Shown here in pieces: positions 32,803 through 41,216 of a DNA stretch of 64,000 nucleotides. Numbering within the stretch: the first letter of the stretch is position 1; each line of letters starts with the position of its first letter. This stretch comes from Vulcaniibacterium gelatinicum. GTDB lineage: Bacteria > Pseudomonadota > Gammaproteobacteria > Xanthomonadales > Xanthomonadaceae. A model generated the notes under the pieces. The model worked only from the letters and a program-made list of their open reading frames with translations, was not told the DNA's origin and made no database searches. Made by a program: the position numbers and the translations under genes. The stretch spans positions 62,001 through 126,000 of the forward strand of contig NZ_VNKO01000007.1 of the NCBI RefSeq assembly GCF_008033445.1. Direction: 5' to 3'.

Positions 32803-34431
32803 ATGCCTCGCCTCGCGCTCTGCCTCATCCTGGCCTTCGCCGCCGGCTGTGCCGCCGCGCCGATCGCGCGCACGGACCGCACGCCGGGCCGGATCGCGGT
32901 GCCCGTCATCGCGCATCCGCAAGGGGAGGACGCCGCCTGGTGGTACCGCGCCGGCGCCGCCCGCGCCGCCGCCAACGGCGCGATGGCGGGCCGGGCACGC
33001 AACGTGATCGTGTTCCTCGGCGACGGCATGAGCCTGCCGACGGTGACCGCCGCACGCATCCTGGAAGGCCAGCGCCGCGGCGCCCCGGGCGAGGAGAACC
33101 TGCTCGCGTTCGAGCGCTTCCCGCACACGGCGCTGAGCAAGACCTACAACACCGACTACCAGACCCCGGATTCGGCCGGGACCATGACCGCGATCGCCAG
33201 CGGGGTGAAGACCCGGCTGGGCGTGATCGGCCTGGGCCCCGGCGCGACGCCGAAGCGCTGCGCCGGCGCCGCCGGGCACAGGCTGCTGTCCTTCCTGCAC
33301 CTGGCCGAGAGCGCCGGCCTGGCCACCGGCATCGTCACCACCGCGCGCATCACCCACGCCACCCCGGCGGCGGTGTACGCGCACGTGCCGGACCGCAACT
33401 GGGAGGCCGACGCCGACCTGCCGCAGGAGGCGCGCGTGCACGGCTGCCGCGACATCGCCGCACAGCTGCTCGACCAAGCCCATGGCGACGGTCCGGAAGT
33501 GGTGCTCGGCGGCGGCCGCGAGCGGTTCCTGCCGGCGACCGCGGCCGACCCCGAGTACCCGAACCGCGCCGGGCGCCGCCGCGACGGCCGCAACCTGATC
33601 GCCGAATGGCAGGCCCGCCATCCCGACGGCCGCTACGTCTGGAACGCGCGGCAGCTGGCCGAGGCGCGCGGCGCCCCGCGCCTGCTCGGCCTGTTCGAGC
33701 CCTCGCACATGCAGTACGAGGCCGACCGCGCGCGCGACCAGGCCGGCGAACCGAGCCTTGCCGAGATGACCGCCGCCGCGATCCGCACCCTGCAGCGCCG
33801 GGGCACGGGCTATGTGCTGCTGGTCGAAGGCGGCCGCATCGACCACGCCCACCACGACGGCAATGCCCGCCGCGCGCTCGAGGACACCATCGCCTTCTCC
33901 GACGCGGTGCGCGCGGCGGCCGAACTGACCTCGGAGGACGACACCCTGATCCTGGTCACCGCCGACCACTCGCACACCCTGCACATCGCCGGCTACCCGC
34001 AGCGCGGCAACCCGATCCTGGGCAAGGTGCGCGGCCTGAGCGGCGAGGGCGGCGGCGACGGCGACTATGCCCGCGACGCGCTCGGCCTGCCCTATACCAC
34101 GCTCGGCTACGCCAATGGCCCCGGCTTCGTGCCGCCCGCACGCACGCGCGCCGGCCGGCCGGACCTGAGCGAGGTGGACACCGAGGCGCTCGACTACCGC
34201 CAAGAGGCGTTGGTGCCGCTCGCTGCCGAAACCCACGGCGGCGACGACGTCGGCGTGTGGGCACGCGGCCCCGGCGCCGCGGCGGTGCGCGGCACGCTCG
34301 AGCAGAACGTGCTGTACCACCTCCTGGTGCAGGCCACGCCGAAGCTGCGCGCGCGCCTGTGCGCCGCCCGCACCTGCAACCGCGACGGCGTGCCGGTGAC
34401 GCTGCCCCGGCCGCAGGACTTCGGGCGCTGA
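32803..34431 (+). CDS. Alkaline phosphatase, PhoA family, lipoprotein-like
   Basis: The 542-residue exported enzyme begins with a lipoprotein-type signal (LALCLILAFAAGC). Catalytic features are the metal loop VIVFLGDGMS (about 67-76), the nucleophile region TPDSAGTMTAIASGVKT (Ser near 121), the zinc ligands in GGRIDHAHHDGN and TADHSHT, and a late ETHGGDDVGVWARGPGA. It is longer than E. coli PhoA (471). Phosphate scavenging in the periplasm is expected; no Pho regulon site was identified by eye. Confidence 0.9.
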   Translation: MPRLALCLILAFAAGCAAAPIARTDRTPGRIAVPVIAHPQGEDAAWWYRAGAARAAANGAMAGRARNVIVFLGDGMSLPTVTAARILEGQRRGAPGEENLLAFERFPHTALSKTYNTDYQTPDSAGTMTAIASGVKTRLGVIGLGPGATPKRCAGAAGHRLLSFLHLAESAGLATGIVTTARITHATPAAVYAHVPDRNWEADADLPQEARVHGCRDIAAQLLDQAHGDGPEVVLGGGRERFLPATAADPEYPNRAGRRRDGRNLIAEWQARHPDGRYVWNARQLAEARGAPRLLGLFEPSHMQYEADRARDQAGEPSLAEMTAAAIRTLQRRGTGYVLLVEGGRIDHAHHDGNARRALEDTIAFSDAVRAAAELTSEDDTLILVTADHSHTLHIAGYPQRGNPILGKVRGLSGEGGGDGDYARDALGLPYTTLGYANGPGFVPPARTRAGRPDLSEVDTEALDYRQEALVPLAAETHGGDDVGVWARGPGAAAVRGTLEQNVLYHLLVQATPKLRARLCAARTCNRDGVPVTLPRPQDFGR

Positions 34432-34884
34432 TCAGAACGGCTTGGCCAGCACCAGGTACACCACGCCGACCAGCAGCAGCACCGGCACCTCGTTGAACCA
34501 GCGCAGCGTGCGCGCCGACGGCAGCGCGCGTCCGGCGGCGGCGCCCTTCAGCCAGCGCCCGGCGACCACGTAATGCGCCAGCAGCAGCGCCACCAGCGCC
34601 AGCTTGGCGTGCAGCCAGCCGCTGCCGGCCGCGACCATGGTCGGGAACGCCGGCAGCGCCCGGTAGCCGAGCCATAGCACCAGCCCGAGCACGACCGCCA
34701 GGCCGAACATCGTGTGCCCGAAGCGGTACAGCCGCCGCCCCATCAGCAGCAGCCGCTCGCGCACCGCGGGGACGTCGCCCGCCTCGACCAGGTTGATCAG
34801 GATCCGCGGCAGGTAGAACGCGCCGGCCACCCAGGCCATCACGAACACCAGGTGCGCGGTCTTGATCCACAGATAGGCTTGCAT
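34432..34884 (-). CDS. CopD/HemJ-like four-helix membrane protein
   Basis: The 150-residue protein has four hydrophobic helices and the HemJ/UPF0093 pattern: [20 protein letters not shown] with the conserved histidine, [35 protein letters not shown] and [20 protein letters not shown]. HemJ oxidises protoporphyrinogen IX in bacteria lacking HemG/HemY. Assignment to that reaction needs the genome-wide haem gene set. The stop abuts the phosphatase stop on the other strand, so the two transcripts converge. Confidence 0.8.
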   Translation of the reverse strand: MQAYLWIKTAHLVFVMAWVAGAFYLPRILINLVEAGDVPAVRERLLLMGRRLYRFGHTMFGLAVVLGLVLWLGYRALPAFPTMVAAGSGWLHAKLALVALLLAHYVVAGRWLKGAAAGRALPSARTLRWFNEVPVLLLVGVVYLVLAKPF

Positions 34885-34923
34885 CGCATCGGCTCCGGAC
34901 AAGGCTCGCGTTAGGATGCCACG

Positions 34924-35526
34924 ATGGGCAAGCGCTACGACCGCGACTACTTCGACACCTGGTACCGCCGGCGCGGCCTCGGCGACGCGCGCCGGCTCGC
35001 GCGCAAGGTCGCCCTGGCCGTGGCGGTCGCCGAATACCACCTCGAACGCCCGATCCGCAGCGTGCTCGACATCGGCTGCGGCGAGGGCGCCTGGCGCGCG
35101 CCGCTGCTGCGGTTGCGGCCGAAGCTGCGCTATCTCGGCTTCGATGGCAGCGAATACGCGGTCGCCCGCTACGGCCGCCGCCGCAACCTGCATCACGCCC
35201 GCTTCGGCGACTTCGCCCACCTGCGCCCCTGCCCGCCCGCGGACCTGCTGGTGTGCGCCGACGTGCTGCACTACCTCGACGCGCGCGAACTCGACCGCGG
35301 CCTGCCGGGCCTGGCGGCGCTGTGCGGCGGGGTGGCCTTCCTCGAAACCTTCACCCGCGAGGACGAGACCGAGGGCGACGAACACGACTTCCGCCAGCGC
35401 CCGGCCGCGTTCTACCGCCGGCGCCTGGAGGCGCTCGGCTTCGCCCAGCTCGGTTCGCACTGCTGGCTCTCGCCCGCGCTGCGCGGCACCGCGACCGCAC
35501 TGGAGATCGCGCCCACCCCGGCCTGA
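34924..35526 (+). CDS. Class I SAM-dependent methyltransferase
   Basis: The 200-residue protein has a Rossmann-type SAM domain with motif [20 protein letters not shown], motif [13 protein letters not shown] and motif [15 protein letters not shown]. The N-terminus [14 protein letters not shown] resembles small-molecule or tRNA-type methyltransferases of the UbiE/Methyltransf_25 kind. Substrate is unknown. It is divergent from the CopD/HemJ-like gene and 61 bases ahead of the cyclophilin gene. Confidence 0.85.
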   Translation: MGKRYDRDYFDTWYRRRGLGDARRLARKVALAVAVAEYHLERPIRSVLDIGCGEGAWRAPLLRLRPKLRYLGFDGSEYAVARYGRRRNLHHARFGDFAHLRPCPPADLLVCADVLHYLDARELDRGLPGLAALCGGVAFLETFTREDETEGDEHDFRQRPAAFYRRRLEALGFAQLGSHCWLSPALRGTATALEIAPTPA

Positions 35527-35587
35527 GCCGGTGGCGGCGCCGGCGCCGCTTCACCACAATCGGCCCACGCCTTCCAGGAGCCCGTCC

Positions 35588-36502
35588 ATGTCCCTGCCCC
35601 GTCCGCTCGCCCTCGCGCTGCTGTCCGCCTGCGCCGCCGTCGCGTTCGCCGCCGAGCCGCCGCCCAGGCCGCGCACGATGCAGGAGATCCTGGACGCCTC
35701 CACGCCCGCGCACTGGCGCACGCCGGATCCCGAGAACACGCTGTACCTGGAACTGGACGCCGGCCGCGTGGTGATCGAACTCGCCCCGGACTTCGCGCCC
35801 GCGCACGTGGCCAACATCCGCGCGCTGGCGAAGGCAGGCTACTGGAACGGCCTGAGCATCAACCGGGTGCAGGACAACTTCGTCGTGCAGTGGGGCGACC
35901 CGGCCGAGGAGGCAGTCACGCGCAAACCGCTCGGCGCGGCGCAGGCGAAGCTGCCGGCCGAATTCACCCGCGGCAGCGAGGGCCTGCCCTTCCACCGCCT
36001 GCCCGACGCCGACGGCTGGGCGCCCGAGGTCGGCTTCAGCCACGGCTTTCCCGCCGCGCGCGACCCGGCGACCAAGACCGCGTGGCTGGCGCACTGCTAC
36101 GGCATGGTCGGCGCCGGCCGCGACGTCGCCGCCGATTCCAGCAACGGCAGCGAGCTGTACGTGGTCATCGGCCAGTCCCCGCGCCAGCTCGACCGCAACA
36201 TCACCGTGGTCGGCCGCGTGATCCACGGCATCGAGCGGCTCAGCGCGCTGCCGCGCGGCACCGGCCCGCTCGGGTTCTACGAGAAGCCGGAGCAGCGCGT
36301 GCCGATCCGCGCGATCCGCCTGGCCAGCGAGGTGCCCGAGGCCGAACGCAGCCGGCTCGAGCTGCTGCGCACCGACACGCCGCTGTTCGACGAACTCGTC
36401 GAAGCGCGCCGCAACCGCCGCGACGACTGGTACAAGGTGCCCGCCGGCCACATCGACCTGTGCAACGTGCCGCTGCCCGCACGCGAGGCGCCCGCGCGGT
36501 AG
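35588..36502 (+). CDS. Secreted cyclophilin-type peptidyl-prolyl isomerase
   Basis: The 304-residue protein has a signal peptide ([20 protein letters not shown]) and a cyclophilin domain. [23 protein letters not shown] and [26 protein letters not shown] mark its start, and [13 protein letters not shown] with [22 protein letters not shown] mark its end. Insertions make it longer than E. coli PpiA, and a basic C-terminal extension of about 60 residues follows. It would act in the periplasm on exported proteins. Confidence 0.9.
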   Translation: MSLPRPLALALLSACAAVAFAAEPPPRPRTMQEILDASTPAHWRTPDPENTLYLELDAGRVVIELAPDFAPAHVANIRALAKAGYWNGLSINRVQDNFVVQWGDPAEEAVTRKPLGAAQAKLPAEFTRGSEGLPFHRLPDADGWAPEVGFSHGFPAARDPATKTAWLAHCYGMVGAGRDVAADSSNGSELYVVIGQSPRQLDRNITVVGRVIHGIERLSALPRGTGPLGFYEKPEQRVPIRAIRLASEVPEAERSRLELLRTDTPLFDELVEARRNRRDDWYKVPAGHIDLCNVPLPAREAPAR

Positions 36503-36550
36503 CCGGCCATTCGCCGGACGCGCGCGGCACGCCGGTTCCGCGGCTGCCAG

Positions 36551-37009
36551 TCACAGCGCCTTGGCCATGCGCAGCAATTCGTACTCCCAGCCCTCGGACT
36601 CGTACAGCGCGCGCGCCCGCGCGTTGCCGGGAAACACCGACAGCGTGAGCCGTTCGCACCCCCGCTCCCTCGCGAAAGCCTCGGCGAAGGCGAGCATGCC
36701 TCGCCCATGTCCGCGGCCTTCGTGGCCGGGCGCCACCGCCAGGTCGGACACGTGGCAGTTGCGGCCGCCGGTAAAGAAGTCCTCCAGCAATTGCAGATGC
36801 AGGAAGCCCGCGCGGCCGCCGTCCTCCTCCTCGAGCACGTACGGGAACGAGGTCGGCGGCCGCTCGCGCAGCAACCGCTCGAGGTCGCGCCGGATCCCGG
36901 CATCGACCATCCCCCGGGTGCGGGTTGCCGGCAGGGGAAATTCGGTGAAACGAGACACCAGGTCGAAGATGAAGGCGTGATCGGCGACGTCGGCGGGACG
37001 GATCGGCAT
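36551..37009 (-). CDS. GNAT-family N-acetyltransferase
   Basis: The 152-residue protein is a single GNAT domain with IRPADVADHAFIFDLV at the start, the acetyl-CoA loop APGHEGRGHGRGML and LSVFPGNARARALYESEGWE near the end. The acceptor is unknown. The ATG at 37007-37009 gives the standard domain start. The frame stays open upstream and would add a hydrophobic stretch (ARFLFVLSVLLVC) from another ATG, which looks like a fortuitous extension or an alternative membrane-anchored form. A C13 tract lies 70 bases upstream. Confidence 0.85.
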   Translation of the reverse strand: MPIRPADVADHAFIFDLVSRFTEFPLPATRTRGMVDAGIRRDLERLLRERPPTSFPYVLEEEDGGRAGFLHLQLLEDFFTGGRNCHVSDLAVAPGHEGRGHGRGMLAFAEAFARERGCERLTLSVFPGNARARALYESEGWEYELLRMAKAL

Positions 37010-37078
37010 GCAGACCAGCAGCACGGAAAGGACGAAGAGGAATCGCGCTGGAATCATCGCACTACGACACGTTTCCGG

Positions 37079-37091
37079 CCCCCCCCCCCCC
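37079..37091. repeat. C13 homopolymer upstream of the GNAT gene
   Basis: Thirteen consecutive C residues (G13 on the coding strand) lie 70 bases before the GNAT start, far longer than any other mononucleotide run in the window. Tracts of this kind can vary by slippage and change promoter spacing or an upstream reading frame. Confidence 0.8.
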
Positions 37092-37228
37092 GGAGCATTC
37101 CCTTCCAAGGCGCTGCTGCCCGGGTGCAAGACAACCCTCTAGCCCCCACGCGCAGCCGATCCGATCCACGACCTCATCGGTAGGTATGGTGTTGACACTG
37201 GCAGATGTTGGTGGGTATCGCAACCACC

Positions 37229-37416
37229 ATGAGGAGCGCGGATGTGATACGGATGCTGGAAGCCGACGGCTGGCGGCTGAAGCGCGTGAAGGGATCCCAT
37301 CACCACTTCGACCACCCGCAGAAGCCCGGCCTGGTCACCGTCCCGCATCCCAAACGCGAGATCCCGCTGCCCACCTGCGCAGCATCTATCGGCAGGCCGG
37401 CTGGCCCTGGAGGTAA
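37229..37416 (+). pseudogene. hicA: hicA toxin gene with a single-base frameshift
   Basis: HicA is a small double-stranded-RNA-binding-fold mRNA interferase. The first 49 codons encode the family sequence RSADVIRMLEADGWRLKRVK followed by GSHHHFDHPQKPGLVTVPHP with the catalytic histidine. After LPT near 37371-37375 the frame is lost, yet the +1 frame continues LRSIYRQAGWPWR and stops at TAA 37414-37416, the expected HicA end. One missing C in ACCTGCGCAGC explains it. Either the toxin is inactivated or this is a sequencing error. hicB starts 4 bases after the restored stop. A TTGACA at 37192-37197 may be its -35 element. Confidence 0.75.
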
Positions 37417-37419
37417 CCC

Positions 37420-37830
37420 ATGCGATTCGCCCTCGCCCTGCACACTGACGATGGCCGCCATTACGGCGTCACCGTGCCCGATCTGCCCGGGTGCTTCTCC
37501 GCCGGTGATTCCATTGACGAAGCGATCGAGCAGGCGACCGAAGCGATTGATGGTCACTGCGAGCTGCTGGCCGAACGCGGCGGCGACCTCCCGGCACCGC
37601 GTCCACTGGCTGAGCATCAAGCCAACCCGGATCTGGCAGGCGCCATCTGGGCGATCGTGGACGTGCCGATCGAGCGCTACTTCGGCCCCGCGCAGAAGAT
37701 CAACATCACCGTTCCGGCCGCCACCCTGCGACGCATAGACGACTACGCGCAGCGTCACGGCCTGAGCCGATCCGGATTCCTGGTCGAAGCCGCCCAACGC
37801 GCCATGGCCGGCGAAAATCGTGCGGCGTGA
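37420..37830 (+). CDS. hicB: HicB-family antitoxin
   Basis: The 136-residue protein has the HicB partial RNase H fold (ALHTDDGRHYGVTVPDLPGC, FSAGDSIDEAIEQATEAIDGH) and a C-terminal ribbon-helix-helix DNA-binding segment (KINITVPAATLRRIDDYAQR, SRSGFLVEAAQRAM). It would neutralise HicA and repress its own operon. It remains intact although the toxin frame is broken, a state expected after toxin loss. Confidence 0.92.
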   Translation: MRFALALHTDDGRHYGVTVPDLPGCFSAGDSIDEAIEQATEAIDGHCELLAERGGDLPAPRPLAEHQANPDLAGAIWAIVDVPIERYFGPAQKINITVPAATLRRIDDYAQRHGLSRSGFLVEAAQRAMAGENRAA

Positions 37831-37911
37831 ACCGGAACCGCCACCATCGGCGGCGAGCGCCCCGCCAAGGCAAGCCTCCGCTTGCACGAGGAAGCCGGGC
37901 AGCGCCCACGC

Positions 37912-38619
37912 TCAACTCCGCAACCGCCGGCGCAGGGCCCAGGCGGCGCCGAGGCTGAGCACGGCGCCGGCCACGCCGAGCGCGATCAGCCAGCCGCCCT
38001 GGCGCTGGACCACGCTCTCGCCGGCCAGCACCGCGCCCACGGCGTACGGCAGTTCGGCCAGCGCCAGCGCCGCGGCATAGGTGGAGAAGCGCACGCCCAC
38101 CAGCCCGCACAGATAGCCCGGGATCTCCGACGGCAGCGCCAGCTGCAGCAGCAGCACGAGCGGAAAGCGCGCCCCGCGCGGCATGCGCTCGGCGTAGAAG
38201 GCGATCCGCTGCATCACCCCGTGCCCGCGCAGCAGCGGCTTGCGCAGCCAGCGCCCGATCGCGAACGTGCACATGCCGCCGAGCAGCCAGCCGAGCCAGA
38301 GCAGGGCGATGGTGACCGGCACGCCCCAGGCGTGCACGCCCACCGGCACCAGCAGCGCGCTGGAGAAGAACGCCAGCAACGCCGAGGCCGCCGCCAGCAG
38401 CACGAACAGCACCGCGCCCGCGACCGGCCGCGCCGCGATCACCGGCTCGGCCGCGTCCAGCGCGTGCTGCAGCAGCCCGAAGGCGGTGTCCGAGGCCAAC
38501 AGCAGCGCCACCGCCACGAACACCAGCGCCACTGCGGCCGCACGGCGCCAGCCGTGGGTCAGGCGGGAATCGAGCGCGGCGAGCAGGCGCATGCCGTGGG
38601 AAGCGAGGGGAGACGGCAT
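37912..38619 (-). CDS. VTT-domain (TVP38/TMEM64-like) membrane protein
   Basis: The 235-residue inner-membrane protein has about six hydrophobic segments. The VTT/SNARE-associated core is visible in FFSSALLVPVGVHAWGVPVTIA, WLLGGMCTFAIGRWLRKPLL and LLQLALPSEIPGYLCGLVGVRF. DedA-superfamily relatives are implicated in lipid scrambling or flipping. The ATG at 38617-38619 is taken as start; an internal ATG at 38590-38592 is possible. Positive charges precede the first helix. Confidence 0.82.
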   Translation of the reverse strand: MPSPLASHGMRLLAALDSRLTHGWRRAAAVALVFVAVALLLASDTAFGLLQHALDAAEPVIAARPVAGAVLFVLLAAASALLAFFSSALLVPVGVHAWGVPVTIALLWLGWLLGGMCTFAIGRWLRKPLLRGHGVMQRIAFYAERMPRGARFPLVLLLQLALPSEIPGYLCGLVGVRFSTYAAALALAELPYAVGAVLAGESVVQRQGGWLIALGVAGAVLSLGAAWALRRRLRS

Positions 38620-38737
38620 CAGGGTGGCATGCGCCGCCGCCGGCGGCCAGCCCGCCCGCGCCGTCCAGGAACGCCGCCGGCACCGCCCGCCTCCGCGACG
38701 CGGAGACGGGACGGTGCCGGACGGGAACCGCAAGCGG

Positions 38738-41200
38738 TCAGAACTCCTGCGAGAAGCGCACCCCCAACGTGCGCGGCTGCGCCACCACGGTGTACGGCTG
38801 GAAGCCGCAGGTCGCCGCCGCGCATTGCGAGAAGCGGGCCAGCTCGGCGCGTTCGTCGAAGGCGTTGTTGAGGAACACGTCCACCTTCCAGTTGTTGCGC
38901 CGGAAGCCCGCCGAGAGGTCCACCAGCGTGTACGCATCGAGGTCGCCGAGCAGCTGGCGTTCGACCTCACGCAGGTCGGTGGTGCGGTCGCCCTGGTGGA
39001 ACAGCGAGGTCTGGAAGTACGCCTCGCCGTCGGCCACGTCCCAGACGTAACGCCCGGTCAGCGCGCCCTTGAACCGCGGCGTGATCGGCAGCCGCGAGCC
39101 GGCGAAGGCGCGGTCGAACTCCCAGTCGGGGTCCGAGCATTCGGTCACCGGCCGGTTGTTGGCGTCGAGCGTGCCGCAGTAGTTCTCGGTCAGGCGCGCG
39201 TCGTACCAGGCGAAGCCGCCGGTCAAGGTGAAGTTGTACGTCGCGGCCCAGTTCAGCTCCAGCTCCAGGCCGTCGATCTGCGCCTGCGCCGCGTTGCGGA
39301 TCTCGGTCAGGCCCTGCTGGCCGAGGTAGGAGAACTGGAAGTCCTCCCAGTCCTGGCGGAACACGGCGCCGTTGAGCGAGAGCCGGTTGTCGGCCCAGGT
39401 GGTCTTCCAGCCGAGCTCGTAGTTGGTGAGGAAGTCGGAGCTGTACGGCGGGATCGTGCCGCGGCGGTTGATGCCGCCGGGGCGGTAGCCCTCCGACCAG
39501 GTGGCGTACACCAGCTTGGTGTCGCTGATGTTCCAGGTCAGGTTCAGGCGCCCGATCGAGTCGTCCTCCTCCACCCGCTTGTCGAGGTTGGTGCAGGGCG
39601 CGCCGTGGAAGCGCTCGGGCGAGAAGCACGCCGCCTCGCCGGTGGAGCCGCTGAAGCCCGAGCCGAAGCCGAAGAAGCCCTTGAGGCTGTTGTCGGCCTC
39701 GAACCAGCGCATGCCGGCGGTCAGGGTGAGCCGGTCGGTCAGGTCGAACGAGACCTCGCCGAAGATCGCCTGGTCGCGGTCGCGCCGTTCCTGCGCGGTC
39801 AGCCAGATGGTGTCGGGCCAGCCGCCGACCTCCAGGCTGTCGGCCAGGTTGTCGATGCGGTAGCGCTGCAGGATGTCGTGCTCCTGCTGCTGCCAGAACA
39901 GGCCGGCGACGAAGCGCACGCGCCGGTCCGCGGGCGAGGCGATGCGCAGTTCGTGGCTGCGCTTCCTGTAGCCGTCCACCGCCTGGATGTACTGCGACGG
40001 ATTGATCAGCGCGCCGTCGTTGTCGTAGAAGTACGCGCCGTACCCGGCCAGGGTGTCGTACCAGAACGCGTAGTCGTTGTAGTCCGACTCCGAGTCCACG
40101 TCGCGCTTGAGGTGCGAGAAGGCGTAGGTGAGGTCGAAGTTGCCGATCCGGCCTTCCACCGTGAGCGCGGCCTGCACCCAGCGGTCGTCGGACGATTCCG
40201 GGTAGAAGTGCGTCACCGCGAGGTCGCCCACGCTCGGGTCGTAGCCGCGGCTGCCGTAGGCGCGCATCTTCTGCCCCATCACCTGCGGCGTCACCGTCCA
40301 GTTTTCGTTGAGGTCGATGCGCAGCGCGGCGCGCGCGCCGTAGACGTCGGCCTCGTTGTAGTCGTCCTCGGCGCGGCCGGCGCACACGCGGGTGGGCGAG
40401 GCCACGCAACCCGGGCTGTTGTCCACCGTGATGCCCGAGGTCGGGAAGGTGCGGCTGCCGGCGACGTTGTCCACGTAGCCGGCCTCGCGCTTCTCCCAGC
40501 CGACCAGGCGGACCGCCATGTTGTCGCGGATCGGGGCGTTGACGAAGGCCTCGGCCACATGGCCGATGTCGCCGCCGTCGATCGCGCTGGCCTCGATGCT
40601 GTAGGCCGAGGAGAACCCGGACGGATCCGGCTTGCGGGTGATGATGCGCACCGTGCCGGCCTGGGAGCTGGCGCCGTACAGCGTGCCCTGCGGGCCGGCC
40701 AGGGCCTCGACCCGCTCGATGTCGTACATGTGGATGTCGAGCGAGCCCTGGATGGTGGTGATCGGCTGCTCGTCGAGGTACATGCCCACGCTCGGCTGCG
40801 AGCCGGAGTGGTTGCCGTCGCCGCCGCTGGCGACGCCGCGCATGTACACCTGGACGAAGCCGGGGCCCGAGAACACGCCGCCGCCGGCGGTGCCGTAGGA
40901 CAGGCTCGGGATCATCTTGGCGTAGTCGTCGAAGTCGGCGACGAACTGCTGCTCGAGCTGCTCGGTGCCGATCGCCTGGATGCTGATCGGCACCTTCTGC
41001 AGGTTCTCCGCGCGCTTCTGCGCGGTCACCACCACCGTCTCCAGGGTGCGCGCCTCCTGCTCCTGCGGAGCGGCCGGCTGCTCGGCCTCCTGGGCGAAGG
41101 CCGCCTGGCCCATCGCCAGGCAGACCGCCACCGACAGCGGCAGGCGCCTGAACCGGGCGCGCCTGGGAACTCCCGACTTGCTGCGTTGCATCGTCTTCAT
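38738..41200 (-). CDS. TonB-dependent outer-membrane receptor
   Basis: The 820-residue protein has a signal peptide (about 1-36, ending AAFAQ), a TonB-box-like region (ETVVVTAQKRAENLQKVPIS), a plug domain (VQVYMRGVASGGDGNHSGSQ, VEALAGPQGTLYGASSQAGT) and a beta-barrel ending in the aromatic residue of GVRFSQEF. The TAQKRAENLQKVPIS opening is typical of the large receptor group of Xanthomonadales, sphingomonads and Caulobacter; the ligand is unknown. It lies 16 bases downstream of the TPR-sulfotransferase gene. A second ATG three codons in is better spaced from GGGGAG and may be the true start. Confidence 0.93.
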   Translation of the reverse strand: MKTMQRSKSGVPRRARFRRLPLSVAVCLAMGQAAFAQEAEQPAAPQEQEARTLETVVVTAQKRAENLQKVPISIQAIGTEQLEQQFVADFDDYAKMIPSLSYGTAGGGVFSGPGFVQVYMRGVASGGDGNHSGSQPSVGMYLDEQPITTIQGSLDIHMYDIERVEALAGPQGTLYGASSQAGTVRIITRKPDPSGFSSAYSIEASAIDGGDIGHVAEAFVNAPIRDNMAVRLVGWEKREAGYVDNVAGSRTFPTSGITVDNSPGCVASPTRVCAGRAEDDYNEADVYGARAALRIDLNENWTVTPQVMGQKMRAYGSRGYDPSVGDLAVTHFYPESSDDRWVQAALTVEGRIGNFDLTYAFSHLKRDVDSESDYNDYAFWYDTLAGYGAYFYDNDGALINPSQYIQAVDGYRKRSHELRIASPADRRVRFVAGLFWQQQEHDILQRYRIDNLADSLEVGGWPDTIWLTAQERRDRDQAIFGEVSFDLTDRLTLTAGMRWFEADNSLKGFFGFGSGFSGSTGEAACFSPERFHGAPCTNLDKRVEEDDSIGRLNLTWNISDTKLVYATWSEGYRPGGINRRGTIPPYSSDFLTNYELGWKTTWADNRLSLNGAVFRQDWEDFQFSYLGQQGLTEIRNAAQAQIDGLELELNWAATYNFTLTGGFAWYDARLTENYCGTLDANNRPVTECSDPDWEFDRAFAGSRLPITPRFKGALTGRYVWDVADGEAYFQTSLFHQGDRTTDLREVERQLLGDLDAYTLVDLSAGFRRNNWKVDVFLNNAFDERAELARFSQCAAATCGFQPYTVVAQPRTLGVRFSQEF

Positions 41201-41216
41201 CTCCCCGTTGGGTGCA

